Of a stretch of 64,000 bases of DNA, positions 54,650-63,822 are shown piece after piece. Source of the DNA: Lachnospiraceae bacterium (GTDB lineage: Bacteria; Bacillota; Clostridia; Lachnospirales; Lachnospiraceae); the NCBI GenBank assembly GCA_902363445.1, contig CABJAB010000002.1, positions 186,001 to 250,000 on the forward strand, in the 5' to 3' direction. The notes under the pieces were generated by a model. It saw only the letters and a list, made by a program, of their open reading frames with translations, did not search any database and had not been told where the DNA came from. Made by a program: the position numbers and the translations under genes. The stretch's first letter is position 1, and the number at the start of each line of letters is the position of its first letter.

Positions 54650-55399
54650 ATGTATTGTGAAGAATGCGGGAAGCAAATACCGGATGATTCCAGGTTCTGT
54701 GACGGATGTGGCGCAAAGGTCCGGCCTGTGGAGCGGGAGGATGCTCCGCTGCCTCAGGATTGGCAGGATCCATACAGAGGCGGGCAGTCTTCTTATGATG
54801 CACCGGAAAAGGAGAAAAAAGGCAGGGGTACGACGGTACTGATCGCCGTTTTGAGTGTGGTAGCCGTAGTATTGATAGGCGTGCTCATTTTTCTTGGAGT
54901 AAAAGTTTTTGGTGGAAAAAATGGAGGCGATGTGGAAATAGCGGGGGCGGAGACCACCTCTGAGGCCGGCGTGGAAGACGGGAAAGAAGAGAGTAAAAAG
55001 GAAACAAAGACCAGTGAGGCGTCAGCCGAATCCTCCGTGACGGCAGCGCCGACGGCACCTTCCATAGCGCCGACGACCACGGCACCTGTAACTACTGCGG
55101 CAGCGGTAGCTGCGGAAAGCGAATATGTACTGCCGGGAAGCGATTCTGGTTATCTGACGGAAGCAGATTTGGCCGGACTTACGAAAGAACAGCTGAGGGT
55201 AGCGAGAAACGAGATATATGCCCGCCATGGACGAAAATTCAAGGATGCGGCCCTGAACGAATATTTTATGAGCAAGTCTTGGTATACGCCTCTTTACGAG
55301 CCAAACCAGTTTGAAGCTTTGGGGGACAGCGTATTCAATGACTATGAGGTCGCGAACCGGAAGCTGATCGCGGATTACGAAAAGAAGATGGGGTATTGA
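54650..55399 (+). CDS. Zinc-ribbon membrane protein with YARHG domain
   Basis: 249 aa. Zinc ribbon YCEECGKQIPDDSRFCDGCG (residues 2-21), linker, one membrane segment (about 63-87), a long Thr/Ala/Ser/Glu linker (about 95-165) and a C-terminal YARHG domain (ARNEIYARHGRKFKDAALNEYF..., about residue 190). The YARHG domain is extracytoplasmic and may bind peptidoglycan or polymers. It is the first gene of a run of zinc-ribbon, CpaE-like and FHA proteins, and has a GGAGG site. Confidence 0.88.
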   Translation: MYCEECGKQIPDDSRFCDGCGAKVRPVEREDAPLPQDWQDPYRGGQSSYDAPEKEKKGRGTTVLIAVLSVVAVVLIGVLIFLGVKVFGGKNGGDVEIAGAETTSEAGVEDGKEESKKETKTSEASAESSVTAAPTAPSIAPTTTAPVTTAAAVAAESEYVLPGSDSGYLTEADLAGLTKEQLRVARNEIYARHGRKFKDAALNEYFMSKSWYTPLYEPNQFEALGDSVFNDYEVANRKLIADYEKKMGY

Positions 55400-55431
55400 A
55401 TTCAGTTATCCCAGGAAGGACGTTTGAGAGA

Positions 55432-56454
55432 ATGAAGCAGATACGGATAGCGGTATATGATTTAGATGCCGTGTATACGGAACGGTTTTGTCAGTATATG
55501 GGGGAACGGTATGGGCAGACAGCGGAATTCTGTCCGGTCTATGAAAGGAGCGAGCTGGATGGCCTGATCGCCGCCAGATCTGTGGATGCCGTGGTGACGG
55601 CTGATGCGCTCCGGGAAGAATATCCGCCGTTCATAGGGGATATCCATGTGGGATATTTTACGGCGGAAGCTTCAGAAGAGCCGGGAGAGATTTTCCGCTT
55701 TCAGAGCTGCCGGGAACTTTTTCATGATATAGAAATCGTTTTGGACCAGGAAGACACTGCAGTGAAGACGGTGGCCTTTATCGGTGCGAATGCGGCGGTG
55801 GGGACTTCCACGGCTGCTGCGGCGTATGCGATGCGTCTTGCCGCAGAGGAAAAACGGGTCCTGTACATCAATATGAGCGATTTGGGCGATACCGGCAGTA
55901 TCTTCCAGGGGGTCAATCCAAAAGACTTCCAGTTCCTTTTGTCGGAAATGAAGGCGGGAGCGGATATAAAAGCCGCCATGTCTGCCGCGCTGAACCGGGA
56001 TTCCAGCGGAGTGTATTTTTATGACAATGCCGATGCCCCTATGAGCATTATGGACATCGAGGAAGAGCGGGTGGAAGCATTTTTGAAGGGACTGACAGAG
56101 CGGGGAGATTTCCGCTATATCATTATAGACAGCAGCTTTTCCGTAAACCATGGGCTTTTTGCAGCTCTTAAAGCTGTGGATAAGGTGGTTGTGGTCAATG
56201 ACGGAACCTATGTTTCCAATCAGAGATTTCATAAGATATGGACGCTGATGAAACGTTTGGATTTGACAACGCATCCGGGAATCTGTCAGAAGACGGCACT
56301 TCTTTATAACAAATTCCATTCCCAGTACGGGAAACGTTATGAAAACCCGGAGATTGCGGTTGCTGGGAGCATAGAGGTCCTTCCGCCGGCCGGAACGGTG
56401 CAGATGGCAGAGCAGATGGCCCGGCTGGAGGTGCTGCAGGAAATATTGCGGTAG
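55432..56454 (+). CDS. CpaE/MinD-like protein with degenerate P-loop
   Basis: 340 aa from ATG 55432. Residues 1-115 look like a receiver-like N-terminal domain (IRIAVYDLDAVYTERFCQY), as in CpaE. The second half is a SIMIBI/ParA-type NTPase fold: ANAAVGTSTAAAAYAMRLA aligns with the deviant Walker A motif, but both the signature and P-loop lysines are gone; YIIIDSSFSVN is the Walker B position. It probably does not hydrolyse nucleotide in the normal way. Lies 25 bp before the FHA gene. Confidence 0.8.
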   Translation: MKQIRIAVYDLDAVYTERFCQYMGERYGQTAEFCPVYERSELDGLIAARSVDAVVTADALREEYPPFIGDIHVGYFTAEASEEPGEIFRFQSCRELFHDIEIVLDQEDTAVKTVAFIGANAAVGTSTAAAAYAMRLAAEEKRVLYINMSDLGDTGSIFQGVNPKDFQFLLSEMKAGADIKAAMSAALNRDSSGVYFYDNADAPMSIMDIEEERVEAFLKGLTERGDFRYIIIDSSFSVNHGLFAALKAVDKVVVVNDGTYVSNQRFHKIWTLMKRLDLTTHPGICQKTALLYNKFHSQYGKRYENPEIAVAGSIEVLPPAGTVQMAEQMARLEVLQEILR

Positions 56455-56478
56455 AACAGAAGGGAGCAGAGATTACAT

Positions 56479-57447
56479 ATGGATAGGATCGATAGACAAG
56501 CGCCGACAGAAGCGGCATTTGATGGGATCACCTATGAAATGCTTATTTTTAATGATATAGAAGGTGTTCTGAAGCTGGAGATTGATGAAGCGGCAGGAGA
56601 GGCGAGATATATTACGGATGGATATTCTCCGCTGCCTCGTATGTTTCCTACCAGAATGCCGAAAAAAGCGGTGGTCCAGGTGCTTAAAAGCCTTCTTGGA
56701 GTTTGGGTGAATCTGGATGAATACATGATTCCGAGAAATGAACTGCTGATGGAGCTTTCTGATGTATTTATCAATGAGGAGAGCGGGGAGGTCAAATGGA
56801 TCTGCGGGCTTCAAAAAGAATCGAGGAGTCCGATAGAAAAACTGCGCCTTTTTATGATGGAGCTGGTGAATGTCATGGAAGGGAATCCGGAGAAAAATCA
56901 GGAAAATATGATCACGCTTTTAAAATATGTAAAGGGAGTGAAGCGGGATAACCTGGATCAGTGCAGGGAAATGGCGGATGCCCTTCTTCTGCAAGATATT
57001 GCGGCTGATTCGGCGGAAGCTGCGGCGGCAGAGGATCTGGTATCTTTTGGAATAGAAATGCCGGAGACAGAAAATGCGCCGGAATTTTCATATGAAGAAG
57101 AGCCGTCGGAGGATGGACTGGATATCATGCTCCCGGATGCGTTTGCTGCCCGTGAGATCGCTTATATCATCCGCATCCGGACAGGTGATGAAATGGCGGT
57201 CGTGCTGGATGAGACTCTCATTGGAAAGAGTCCCGACGCGGATTTTTGTATCCCGGATAACCGGGCGGTCAGCCGCCATCATGCCAGTATCCTGATGGAT
57301 GAAGGAGAATATTATCTGGTAGATCATAACTCTACTAACTCCACATACTTGAACGGCATGCGTTTGGACCCGGGAGATGAATACAGGCTTTGCCACGGAG
57401 ACGGGTTTGTTTTGGCGGATGAGCCGTTCCAGTTTATGATAAGGTAG
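56479..57447 (+). CDS. DUF6382-like and FHA-domain protein
   Basis: 322 aa. The N-terminal 190 residues (YEMLIFNDIEGVLKLEIDE...) resemble DUF6382, found beside FHA domains in Bacillota. The C-terminal FHA domain (about residues 235-322) has IGKSPDADFCIPDNRAVSRHHA and NSTNSTYLNG, with the Arg/Ser/His/Asn residues for phosphothreonine binding. No membrane segment. It suggests Ser/Thr kinase-dependent assembly with its neighbours; no kinase gene is in the window. Confidence 0.85.
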   Translation: MDRIDRQAPTEAAFDGITYEMLIFNDIEGVLKLEIDEAAGEARYITDGYSPLPRMFPTRMPKKAVVQVLKSLLGVWVNLDEYMIPRNELLMELSDVFINEESGEVKWICGLQKESRSPIEKLRLFMMELVNVMEGNPEKNQENMITLLKYVKGVKRDNLDQCREMADALLLQDIAADSAEAAAAEDLVSFGIEMPETENAPEFSYEEEPSEDGLDIMLPDAFAAREIAYIIRIRTGDEMAVVLDETLIGKSPDADFCIPDNRAVSRHHASILMDEGEYYLVDHNSTNSTYLNGMRLDPGDEYRLCHGDGFVLADEPFQFMIR

Positions 57448-57466
57448 GGCAGAAAGGGAGGAGAGT

Positions 57467-58168
57467 ATGTACTGTACGAACTGCGGATCGAAGAACAGCG
57501 ATGGGGCAAGGTTTTGCAGAAGCTGCGGCAGGCCGATGGAATCAGAGACGATTCCGCTGGCATATGAAGCGGAAGAAGCCGCAAGAGAGGAGTCTTGGAA
57601 TCAGGCCGGTCAGTCGGTAACACAACCTTTTTATCCTGAGTATGGAGATCCAGTACAGCCTGGGATTCCGCCCTATCAGGGAAATGATAGGAAGAAAGGA
57701 AAAAAAGGGCTGGCCATCGCCGTTGTTTTGATTCTGGTAGTGGCTGCCGTTTCGGCCTTTGGATTTATCGCATATAAGGAGAGCAGACCGATGGCGCCGG
57801 TGGAACAGCTTGTGGGAGCGTTAAAAAAAAGCGACTGGGGAGCTCTTTATGACAGTGTTTATTGGGGTACAGCACCGGTATATGACAGAAAGACCTTTAT
57901 CTCGGAAGCAAGGGAAAATATGGGACAGTTGGTTTCCTATATATCGATGCTCAGTAATGTCAAGGTGAGCAAGGTGGCGGAAGGAACGCCATACCGGAAT
58001 TCGGATGGGCTTATCTGCAAAGATCTGACAGTGAATATGAGTGTCTCGGCTCTGGGAATGTCTCAGGATCAGGAGGCAACCATAACGGTGGTGAGGAGCG
58101 GAAGAAAATTTTTGCTTATTCCCGTTTGGAAAATATCGGCGGAGGATATCGGTTCCATATTGGATTGA
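57467..58168 (+). CDS. Zinc-ribbon membrane protein
   Basis: 233 aa. Zinc ribbon [20 protein letters not shown] (residues 2-21), proline-rich linker, one membrane segment (about 79-101), and a C-terminal domain (about 110-233) like those of DUF4878/lipoprotein-type nuclear-transport-factor folds ([24 protein letters not shown]). Same architecture as the upstream YARHG protein but a different outer domain. 20 bp after the FHA gene, probably one operon. Confidence 0.82.
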   Translation: MYCTNCGSKNSDGARFCRSCGRPMESETIPLAYEAEEAAREESWNQAGQSVTQPFYPEYGDPVQPGIPPYQGNDRKKGKKGLAIAVVLILVVAAVSAFGFIAYKESRPMAPVEQLVGALKKSDWGALYDSVYWGTAPVYDRKTFISEARENMGQLVSYISMLSNVKVSKVAEGTPYRNSDGLICKDLTVNMSVSALGMSQDQEATITVVRSGRKFLLIPVWKISAEDIGSILD

Positions 58169-58292
58169 CGAACCCGGGATTTGGCCACACAGGGAGCGGA
58201 TGAAAATACAAGGAATATTGGCTTTACTTATAAATATCAATATAAATGAGTTCTTTAGTTCTAATGAGGAACGACATCAAGGAGGAAAAAGT

Positions 58293-59462
58293 ATGGCAAA
58301 GTTTTGTAGTCAATGCGGCAGGCCGCTGAATGAAGGCGAGATTTGTACGTGTCAGCAGCAAAAAACACAGGCGCCCCAGACACCGCCAGTAGCTGCGGAG
58401 GAGCAGCAGGCGCCGGTACAGCCGGATAAAGAAGGGCAGCAGACGAATGCACAGCAGCCCGGCCAGGGTCAGCCCTATGGGAATCAGCAGGGATATACGC
58501 AGCAGCCGAACCAAGGTCAGCCCTATGGGAATCAGCAGGGATATACGCAGCAGCCTGGACAGGGTCAGCCCTATGGGAATCAGCAGGGATATACACAGCA
58601 GCCGAACCAGGGTCAGCCCTATGGGAACCAGCAGGGATATACGCAGCAGCCGAACCAGGGCCAGCCCTATGGGAATCAGCAGGGATATACGCAGCAGCCG
58701 AATCAGGGTTATCCCTATGGGAATCAGCAGGGATATGCACAGCAGCCTGGACAGGGTCAGCCTTATGGAGGACCTCAGGCACCGAAGCAGCCCGGGGCCG
58801 CAGGCGTTTATGTGAAGGGACTGTGGGGAACAATCCTGGATGCGTTCAAAAAGCCGGCCGGAACTCTTGGGAATTTGGCTGCAGCCGGGAAGAGCCATGT
58901 GATATTCGGACTTTTGGGGATTCAGGTGGTCTTGTTTTCTCTGATGTTCGCTTTCTTCGGATTTAAGATTAATTCAATGGTGAGCAAATATAGTTACGGT
59001 TTGGGAATCAAAGTGGTCAATACTCCTTTGCTATTCTTTATGGCGCTTCTTGCAGGGGCGGCGATCTTTGCGGTTTGGGCCGCTTTTTCCATGCTGTTTG
59101 TGAGATCCATGGCGAAGAAGCCGATGACTTATATGCAGGGTCTTGGAGTTGCTTCATCAAAAGCTCTGGCACAGATGCCGTTCACAGCATTATCAGCACT
59201 GCTCATTTTGATTCTTCCTATAAGCCAGTTTTCCTATATTTTGATTCTGCTTGTTTATGAAGCAGGCAGCCTTCTGTGTTATTTCTTCATTCCGGCCGCA
59301 ATGGATTCTTTCTGCCCGAATGATAAGAATAAAAGGATTTGGATGCTGTTTGTGATTTTCCTTGTTAATATAGTTGCAGCGGCGATCATTTCGTGGATTT
59401 TCCTGAACGTGGCCGGACGGAATATTCTCGGTCAGCTCACGGGCTATTCCAGTCTTTTCTAA
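58293..59462 (+). CDS. Zinc-ribbon, [15 protein letters not shown] membrane protein (YIP1-like)
   Basis: 389 aa from ATG 58293 (AAGGAGG seven bases upstream). Zinc ribbon [17 protein letters not shown] near the N-terminus, about 107 residues of [17 protein letters not shown] repeats (from about residue 54), then five to six membrane segments in the last 190 residues resembling YIP1/DUF2628 membrane domains. The repeats are low-complexity, tyrosine/glutamine-rich, and could phase-separate or bind cell wall. Last gene of the zinc-ribbon cluster; terminator follows. Confidence 0.82.
   Translation: MAKFCSQCGRPLNEGEICTCQQQKTQAPQTPPVAAEEQQAPVQPDKEGQQTNAQQPGQGQPYGNQQGYTQQPNQGQPYGNQQGYTQQPGQGQPYGNQQGYTQQPNQGQPYGNQQGYTQQPNQGQPYGNQQGYTQQPNQGYPYGNQQGYAQQPGQGQPYGGPQAPKQPGAAGVYVKGLWGTILDAFKKPAGTLGNLAAAGKSHVIFGLLGIQVVLFSLMFAFFGFKINSMVSKYSYGLGIKVVNTPLLFFMALLAGAAIFAVWAAFSMLFVRSMAKKPMTYMQGLGVASSKALAQMPFTALSALLILILPISQFSYILILLVYEAGSLLCYFFIPAAMDSFCPNDKNKRIWMLFVIFLVNIVAAAIISWIFLNVAGRNILGQLTGYSSLF
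58452..58772 (+). repeat. 48-bp coding tandem repeat, about 6.7 units
   Basis: Sixteen-residue units QQP(G/N)[12 protein letters not shown], six full and one partial, in frame. Units differ mainly at synonymous sites and at the G/N position, so the number of units can change by slippage or recombination without frameshift. Confidence 0.93.
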
Positions 59463-59486
59463 ATTAAAACAGCAGGACATAGTGTA

Positions 59487-59517
59487 CCGCCGAATCTGTT
59501 TAGAGATTCGGCGGTTT
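59487..59517 (+). terminator. Intrinsic terminator after the repeat-protein gene
   Basis: CCGCCGAATCT-GTTTAG-AGATTCGGCGG then TTT; strong stem, weak tail. Confidence 0.8.
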
Positions 59518-59530
59518 GCGTTTGTTAGAT

Positions 59531-59588
59531 ATCGGCAGAAGTTCCTGGCCGTCACGATTTCGGTTCGCTGGCGATGCAGGGACCGCTT
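59531..59588 (+). repeat. Interspersed repeat module 3, copy C
   Basis: TCGGCAGAAGTTCCTGGCCG... to GCTGGCGATGCAGGGACCGC. Very similar to 48820-48878. Confidence 0.75.
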
Positions 59589-59619
59589 TATCCCCACTCC
59601 GGAAGTATCGCTCACATGT

Positions 59620-59900
59620 CGGCAGGAAATCTTTATGATTTCCTGTCTCCGGTTCGCTCAGAAACGGAATCGGTATTTCCGTTTCTGCCTCCCTCCGTCT
59701 GGGAACACCGGCTTCTGCCCTGCGGCGCTCACCTTTAGGCCGGCCTGGAATCTTTCTGCCGGTGTCTTGCCTGCCGCACTATTTTGGCTGCTATGAAAAA
59801 CTACACCGAAGGGCACCCCTTAACACATGTCCTGCGGGCATTCTCAAAAATATATGGGGAGAACCAACGGCCCGCGCAAAACGCAGCGGGCCGCGGTGTC
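59620..59900. repeat. Hairpin-dense region between repeat modules
   Basis: Contains three strong hairpins: CAGGAAATC / GATTTCCTG (about 59623), CAGAAACGGAA / TTCCGTTTCTG (about 59659) and CGGCCCGC / GCGGGCCG (about 59868). A partial module 2 lies at about 59805-59846. No gene is apparent between 59463 and 60371. Confidence 0.65.
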
Positions 59901-59961
59901 CGCTGCAACACTTTTTAAAACAGCCTCATTTCATGGTGATGCGGCAGAAATGACAAGAGGA

Positions 59962-60172
59962 AGATTCTAGTTTCATCGTAAGGGGAGCGCCGCAGAGCCG
60001 TTGGCAGAATTTTACAGGCCGCAGGGAGGCAAAAACCGTATATCATACGGGTTTTTGTTGGAATCTGATATGGAAAAATATCGATTTATTCATATCAGTT
60101 GGAAAGGACCGACTGGAGGCCGCAAAAATTCTGCTTATGGCTGCCAGCGACCCGCCTGGATGAAACCAGATT
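59962..60172 (+). repeat. Interspersed repeat module 1, copy C
   Basis: Hairpin CTGATATGGA / TTCATATCAG at 60065-60098 differs from copy B on both arms in a way that keeps pairing. Second hairpin CAAAAACCGTAT / ATACGGGTTTTTG upstream of it. An open 65-codon frame (60001-60198) crosses it. Confidence 0.82.
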
Positions 60173-60279
60173 TCCTCTTGTATTTCTGGAAACCATAAAT
60201 GTTTCAAAAGTATTCTAAGGTATGATTGAAATATACCAGGTTTTCTCAGGCCCCGGCCTGAATTTTCACGAATTATGGG

Positions 60280-60308
60280 TTGAAAAGGTGAAAAGAGAGT
60301 GTTAGAAT
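60280..60308 (+). promoter_or_regulatory. Promoter for nfnAB
   Basis: TTGAAA (60280-60285), 17-bp spacer, TAGAAT (60303-60308), 63 bp before the gene. Confidence 0.55.
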
Positions 60309-60371
60309 GATAACGATAGCATGGCGGCAGTATACGCCGGCGTGCGGGAGGAAAGGTAAGGAGGAAATAAA

Positions 60372-61259
60372 ATGTTCAAGATTCTGAGAGCAGAGCATCT
60401 TGCAGAGAACATTGTTCTTATGGATGTGGAAGCAAAGCGTGTGGCAAAAGCTTGCCAGCCCGGACAGTTCATCATAGTCAGGCTGGACGAAAAAGGGGAG
60501 AGGATTCCTCTGACCATCGCAGACTATGACAGGGAAAAGGGGACCGTAACTATTGTATTCCAGCCGATTGGAGCGTCTACTTATCAGTTTGCAAATCTGA
60601 AAGCAGGGGACAGCTTCATGGATTTTGTGGGTCCGCTGGGCCGCCCTTCCGAGCTCACTACAGATGATCTGGAAGAAGTTAAAAAGAAAAAAATTCTGTT
60701 CGTGGCAGGCGGTGTCGGCACGGCGCCTGTATACCCTCAGGTAAAATGGCTTCATGAGCACGGGATTGATGCCGATGTCATTGTCGGCGCCAAGACAAAG
60801 AGCCTGATCATCATGGAAGACATGATGAAAGAGGTGGCAGGAAATCTTTATGTTACTACCGACGACGGAAGCTACGGCAGAAACGGTATGGTGACAAAGG
60901 TCATCGAAGATTTAGTTGCAGAAGGCAAGCAGTATGATCTGTGTGTGGCGATCGGCCCGATGATCATGATGAAATTCTGTTGTCTGACAACTAAGAAATT
61001 AGGCATTCCTACCATTGTCAGCATGAACCCCATTATGGTAGACGGTACCGGTATGTGCGGTGCCTGTCGTCTGACTGTGGGGGATGAAGTGAAGTTCGCA
61101 TGTGTAGACGGTCCTGAGTTTGACGGCCATAAGATCAATTTTGACGAGGCCATGAAGCGTCAGGCTATGTACAAGACAGAAGAGGGCAGAGCCCTGCTTA
61201 AATTCCAGGAGGGTGATACCCATCATGGCGGATGTGGACATTGCGGAGGTGACAAGTAA
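60372..61259 (+). CDS. nfnA: NfnA-type ferredoxin:NADP oxidoreductase small subunit
   Basis: 295 aa. FAD-binding barrel (LMDVEAKRVAKACQPGQFIIVRL), NAD-binding domain (FVAGGVGTAPVYPQVKWL) and a C-terminal [2Fe-2S] site (GTGMCGACRLTVGDEVKFAC). Same family as dihydroorotate dehydrogenase electron-transfer subunits and sulfide dehydrogenase. With NfnB it couples NADH and reduced ferredoxin to NADP+ by flavin-based electron bifurcation. The final HHGGCGHCGG adds extra cysteines and histidines. Stop overlaps the nfnB start. Confidence 0.88.
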   Translation: MFKILRAEHLAENIVLMDVEAKRVAKACQPGQFIIVRLDEKGERIPLTIADYDREKGTVTIVFQPIGASTYQFANLKAGDSFMDFVGPLGRPSELTTDDLEEVKKKKILFVAGGVGTAPVYPQVKWLHEHGIDADVIVGAKTKSLIIMEDMMKEVAGNLYVTTDDGSYGRNGMVTKVIEDLVAEGKQYDLCVAIGPMIMMKFCCLTTKKLGIPTIVSMNPIMVDGTGMCGACRLTVGDEVKFACVDGPEFDGHKINFDEAMKRQAMYKTEEGRALLKFQEGDTHHGGCGHCGGDK

Positions 61260-62641
61260 TGGAAGGATTAAAGAGAGTACCCGTCAGGGAGCAGGCCCCC
61301 AAAGTAAGGGCCGCTAACTTTGAAGAAGTGTGCCTGGGCTATAACCAGGAGGAAGCAGTTGAAGAGGCAAAGCGCTGCCTGCAGTGCAAAAAGCCGTTTT
61401 GTGTACAGGGATGTCCGGTAGCCATCGATATTCCCGGATTTATCGGAAAAGTTGTTGAAGGAGATTTTGCTGCCGCTTACCAGATCCTTTCGGATTCCTC
61501 TTCTCTGCCGGCTGTATGCGGGCGTGTATGCCCTCAGGAGAGCCAGTGCGAAGGAAAATGCATCCGCGGAAAGAAGGGCGATCCCGTTTCCATCGGAAAG
61601 CTGGAGCGTTTTGTGGCTGATTGGGCAAAGGAAAATGGAATCAAGCCCAAAAAAGCGGACAAGCAGAATGGTAAGAAGGTAGCTGTCATCGGTTCCGGCC
61701 CCGCAGGCCTTTCCTGTGCAGGCGATCTGGCAAAATGGGGATATGATGTAACGATCTTTGAGGCTCTTCATGAGCCCGGCGGAGTGCTTACATACGGGAT
61801 TCCGGAATTCCGTCTTCCCAAGGACGCAGTTGTGAAGCCCGAGGTGGAGAACGTGAAGTCTCTGGGTGTGAAACTTGAAACAGACGTAATCATCGGCAAG
61901 TCTGTGACCATCGATGAGCTGTTTGATGAAGAAGGTTTTTCTGCTGTCTTTGTCGGCTCCGGCGCAGGTCTTCCCATGTTTATGGGGATTCCCGGAGAAA
62001 ATGCCAACGGCGTATTTTCTGCCAATGAATATCTGACAAGAAGCAATCTGATGAAAGCAAGACTGGATGATTATGCGACTCCCATGCCTGTAAGCAAAAA
62101 AGCAGTCATCGTAGGCGGCGGAAACGTGGCTATGGACGCTGCCAGGACGGCGCTTCGTCTGGGCGCAGAGAGCCATATCGTATATAGGAGAAGTGAAGCA
62201 GAACTTCCTGCCAGAGCGGAAGAAGTTCATCATGCAAAAGAAGAGGGCGTAATCTTTGATCTTCTGACCAATCCTGTAGAGATCCTCACGGATGATAAAG
62301 GCTGGGTAAGAGGCATCCGCTGCATTCGGATGGAACTTGGAGAGCCTGATGCCTCCGGCAGAAGAAGACCCGTTGCCATCGAAGGTTCTGAGTTTGAAAT
62401 CGAGGCGGATGCGGTGATCATGTCACTGGGGACTTCTCCCAACCCTCTTATCTCTTCTACGACGGCCGGTCTGGATGTGAATAAGAGGAAATGTATCGTT
62501 GCAGAGGCTGAAACAGGAAAGACCAGCAAAGAAGGCGTATACGCCGGCGGCGACGCCGTTACCGGCGCGGCTACGGTCATCCTGGCTATGGAAGCCGGAC
62601 GCGCAGGCGCTAAGGGCATCCATGAATTTTTATCTAAATAA
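61259..62641 (+). CDS. nfnB: NfnB / NADPH-dependent glutamate synthase small-chain-type subunit
   Basis: 460 aa. N-terminal double [4Fe-4S] ferredoxin-like region (CLQCKKPFCVQGCPV; CGRVCPQESQCEGKC), FAD-binding VIGSGPAGLSCAGDLAKWG, and NADPH-binding VGGGNVAMDAARTALRLG. Commonly annotated gltA; because it overlaps nfnA and no GOGAT large subunit is present, the NfnAB assignment is better. Acts in the cytoplasm to balance NADH, NADPH and ferredoxin. Confidence 0.9.
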   Translation: MEGLKRVPVREQAPKVRAANFEEVCLGYNQEEAVEEAKRCLQCKKPFCVQGCPVAIDIPGFIGKVVEGDFAAAYQILSDSSSLPAVCGRVCPQESQCEGKCIRGKKGDPVSIGKLERFVADWAKENGIKPKKADKQNGKKVAVIGSGPAGLSCAGDLAKWGYDVTIFEALHEPGGVLTYGIPEFRLPKDAVVKPEVENVKSLGVKLETDVIIGKSVTIDELFDEEGFSAVFVGSGAGLPMFMGIPGENANGVFSANEYLTRSNLMKARLDDYATPMPVSKKAVIVGGGNVAMDAARTALRLGAESHIVYRRSEAELPARAEEVHHAKEEGVIFDLLTNPVEILTDDKGWVRGIRCIRMELGEPDASGRRRPVAIEGSEFEIEADAVIMSLGTSPNPLISSTTAGLDVNKRKCIVAEAETGKTSKEGVYAGGDAVTGAATVILAMEAGRAGAKGIHEFLSK

Positions 62642-62659
62642 GGTGTGTGAAGGAGACTT

Positions 62660-62968
62660 ATGATGGTTAAGCATTTAGTGAGCTGGAAGTTTAAGCCGGA
62701 AGTGTCCGAGGAGCAGAAAGCAGCTGTTGCGGCGGAGTTCAATGAACGCCTGCAGGCAGTGAAGGCTGTGGCAGAAGGAGTAGTGGACGTAAAAGTGATC
62801 GCTCCGCCCCTGCCCACCAGCTCTGTAGACATCGTTCTGGACAGCACCTTCGTATCGGCAGAAGCGTTGGCTGCATATCAGGTACATCCCGGACATGTGG
62901 AAGCAGTGGGGGTTTGTGTAAAACCGTACCTGACCGACAGGACCTGCTGTGATTATGAGTGTGAATAG
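62660..62968 (+). CDS. Dabb-family (stress-responsive A/B barrel) protein
   Basis: 102 aa. MVKHLVSWKFKPEVSEEQK at the N-terminus, LDSTFVSAEALAAYQVHPGHVEAV in the middle and C-terminal VKPYLTDR are typical of the dimeric alpha/beta-barrel domain. Function unknown in bacteria. It follows nfnB by 18 bp and is followed by a terminator hairpin. Confidence 0.88.
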   Translation: MMVKHLVSWKFKPEVSEEQKAAVAAEFNERLQAVKAVAEGVVDVKVIAPPLPTSSVDIVLDSTFVSAEALAAYQVHPGHVEAVGVCVKPYLTDRTCCDYECE

Positions 62969-62982
62969 ATAGTGGTAAAGGG

Positions 62983-63015
62983 CCGCCGGGACGTTAAAGA
63001 CCGGCGGTTCTTTTT
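62983..63015 (+). terminator. Intrinsic terminator after the Dabb gene
   Basis: CCGCCGG-N11-CCGGCGG then TTCTTTTT, 14 bp after the stop. Confidence 0.85.
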
Positions 63016-63037
63016 CAACGGAAAAGGAGAAGACAAT

Positions 63038-63727
63038 ATGTTGGAGAAATTAAAAGAAGAAGTATACCGTGCAAACATGGAGCTCCCCCAGTATGGCCTG
63101 GTAGTTTACACATGGGGAAATGTCAGTGCCGTTGACAGAGAGAGCGGCCTGGTGGTGATCAAACCCAGCGGCGTTGATTATGCCACGATGAAGCCGGAGG
63201 ATATGGTTGTTGTGGATCTGGACGGAAAGGTAGTAGAAGGCACGCTCCGTCCGTCTTCCGATACCCCGACCCATGTGGAGCTTTATAAGGCATTTCCGGG
63301 GATAGGCGGTATCGTGCACACGCATTCTTCCTGGGCCACTTCCTGGGCACAGGCCGGCAGGGGAATCCCCTGTTATGGAACGACTCATGCGGATTATTTT
63401 TACGGAGAGATTCCCTGTGCGCGTGTACTGACTAAAGAAGAAGTCGAAAGCGCTTATGAAAAAAATACGGGAAAAGTCATCATTGAGGCCTTTGAAGGAA
63501 AAGATCCCTTGTCCACGCCCGGAGTACTCTGTACCAGCCATGGTCCGTTTACTTGGGGAAAGAATGCGGCAGAGGCTGTCCACAATGCGGTCGTGCTTGA
63601 AGAAGTGGCTAAAATGGCCACTCGCACGGAGATGCTGAATCCAAAAGCGGAGCCGGCTCTTTCTTATATCCAGGATAAGCATTATTTTCGAAAACACGGT
63701 CCTAATGCGACCTATGGCCAGAAGTAG
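63038..63727 (+). CDS. araD: L-ribulose-5-phosphate 4-epimerase (class II aldolase family)
   Basis: 229 aa from ATG 63038 (AAAGGAG upstream). Zinc-binding histidines in [16 protein letters not shown] (about residues 93-97) and the later [10 protein letters not shown] (about 168-177), plus [19 protein letters not shown] and YFYGEIPC. Interconverts L-ribulose-5-P and D-xylulose-5-P; UlaF/SgaE paralogues using the ascorbate pathway look alike. No other pentose gene is next to it, so the pathway is uncertain. Confidence 0.88.
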   Translation: MLEKLKEEVYRANMELPQYGLVVYTWGNVSAVDRESGLVVIKPSGVDYATMKPEDMVVVDLDGKVVEGTLRPSSDTPTHVELYKAFPGIGGIVHTHSSWATSWAQAGRGIPCYGTTHADYFYGEIPCARVLTKEEVESAYEKNTGKVIIEAFEGKDPLSTPGVLCTSHGPFTWGKNAAEAVHNAVVLEEVAKMATRTEMLNPKAEPALSYIQDKHYFRKHGPNATYGQK

Positions 63728-63822
63728 ACAGATCCTGCCGTTGCATTAAGATAAAAGATTATCGTATAGAATCTCCTTTCCCTGCGGACAATAAGGGCAG
63801 AAGCGCGGAAAGGAGAAGAGTG

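Noticed and set aside
58452..58772. Regular 48-bp repeats resembling a CRISPR array
   Set aside because: They are contiguous without unique spacers, are in frame and code for a Gln/Tyr-rich tract inside a clear gene.
58723..59462. Possible membrane transporter based on hydrophobic C-terminus
   Set aside because: No transporter motif; the segment pattern is closer to YIP1-like domains, so no transport function is claimed.
59482..59796. 104-codon open frame on the plus strand
   Set aside because: It runs across a terminator, a repeat module and hairpins, has no ribosome-binding site and shows no protein family; treated as noncoding.
60369..62641. Glutamate synthase (GOGAT) operon
   Set aside because: The large glutamate synthase subunit is absent and the partner is a [2Fe-2S] flavoprotein, which fits NfnAB better.
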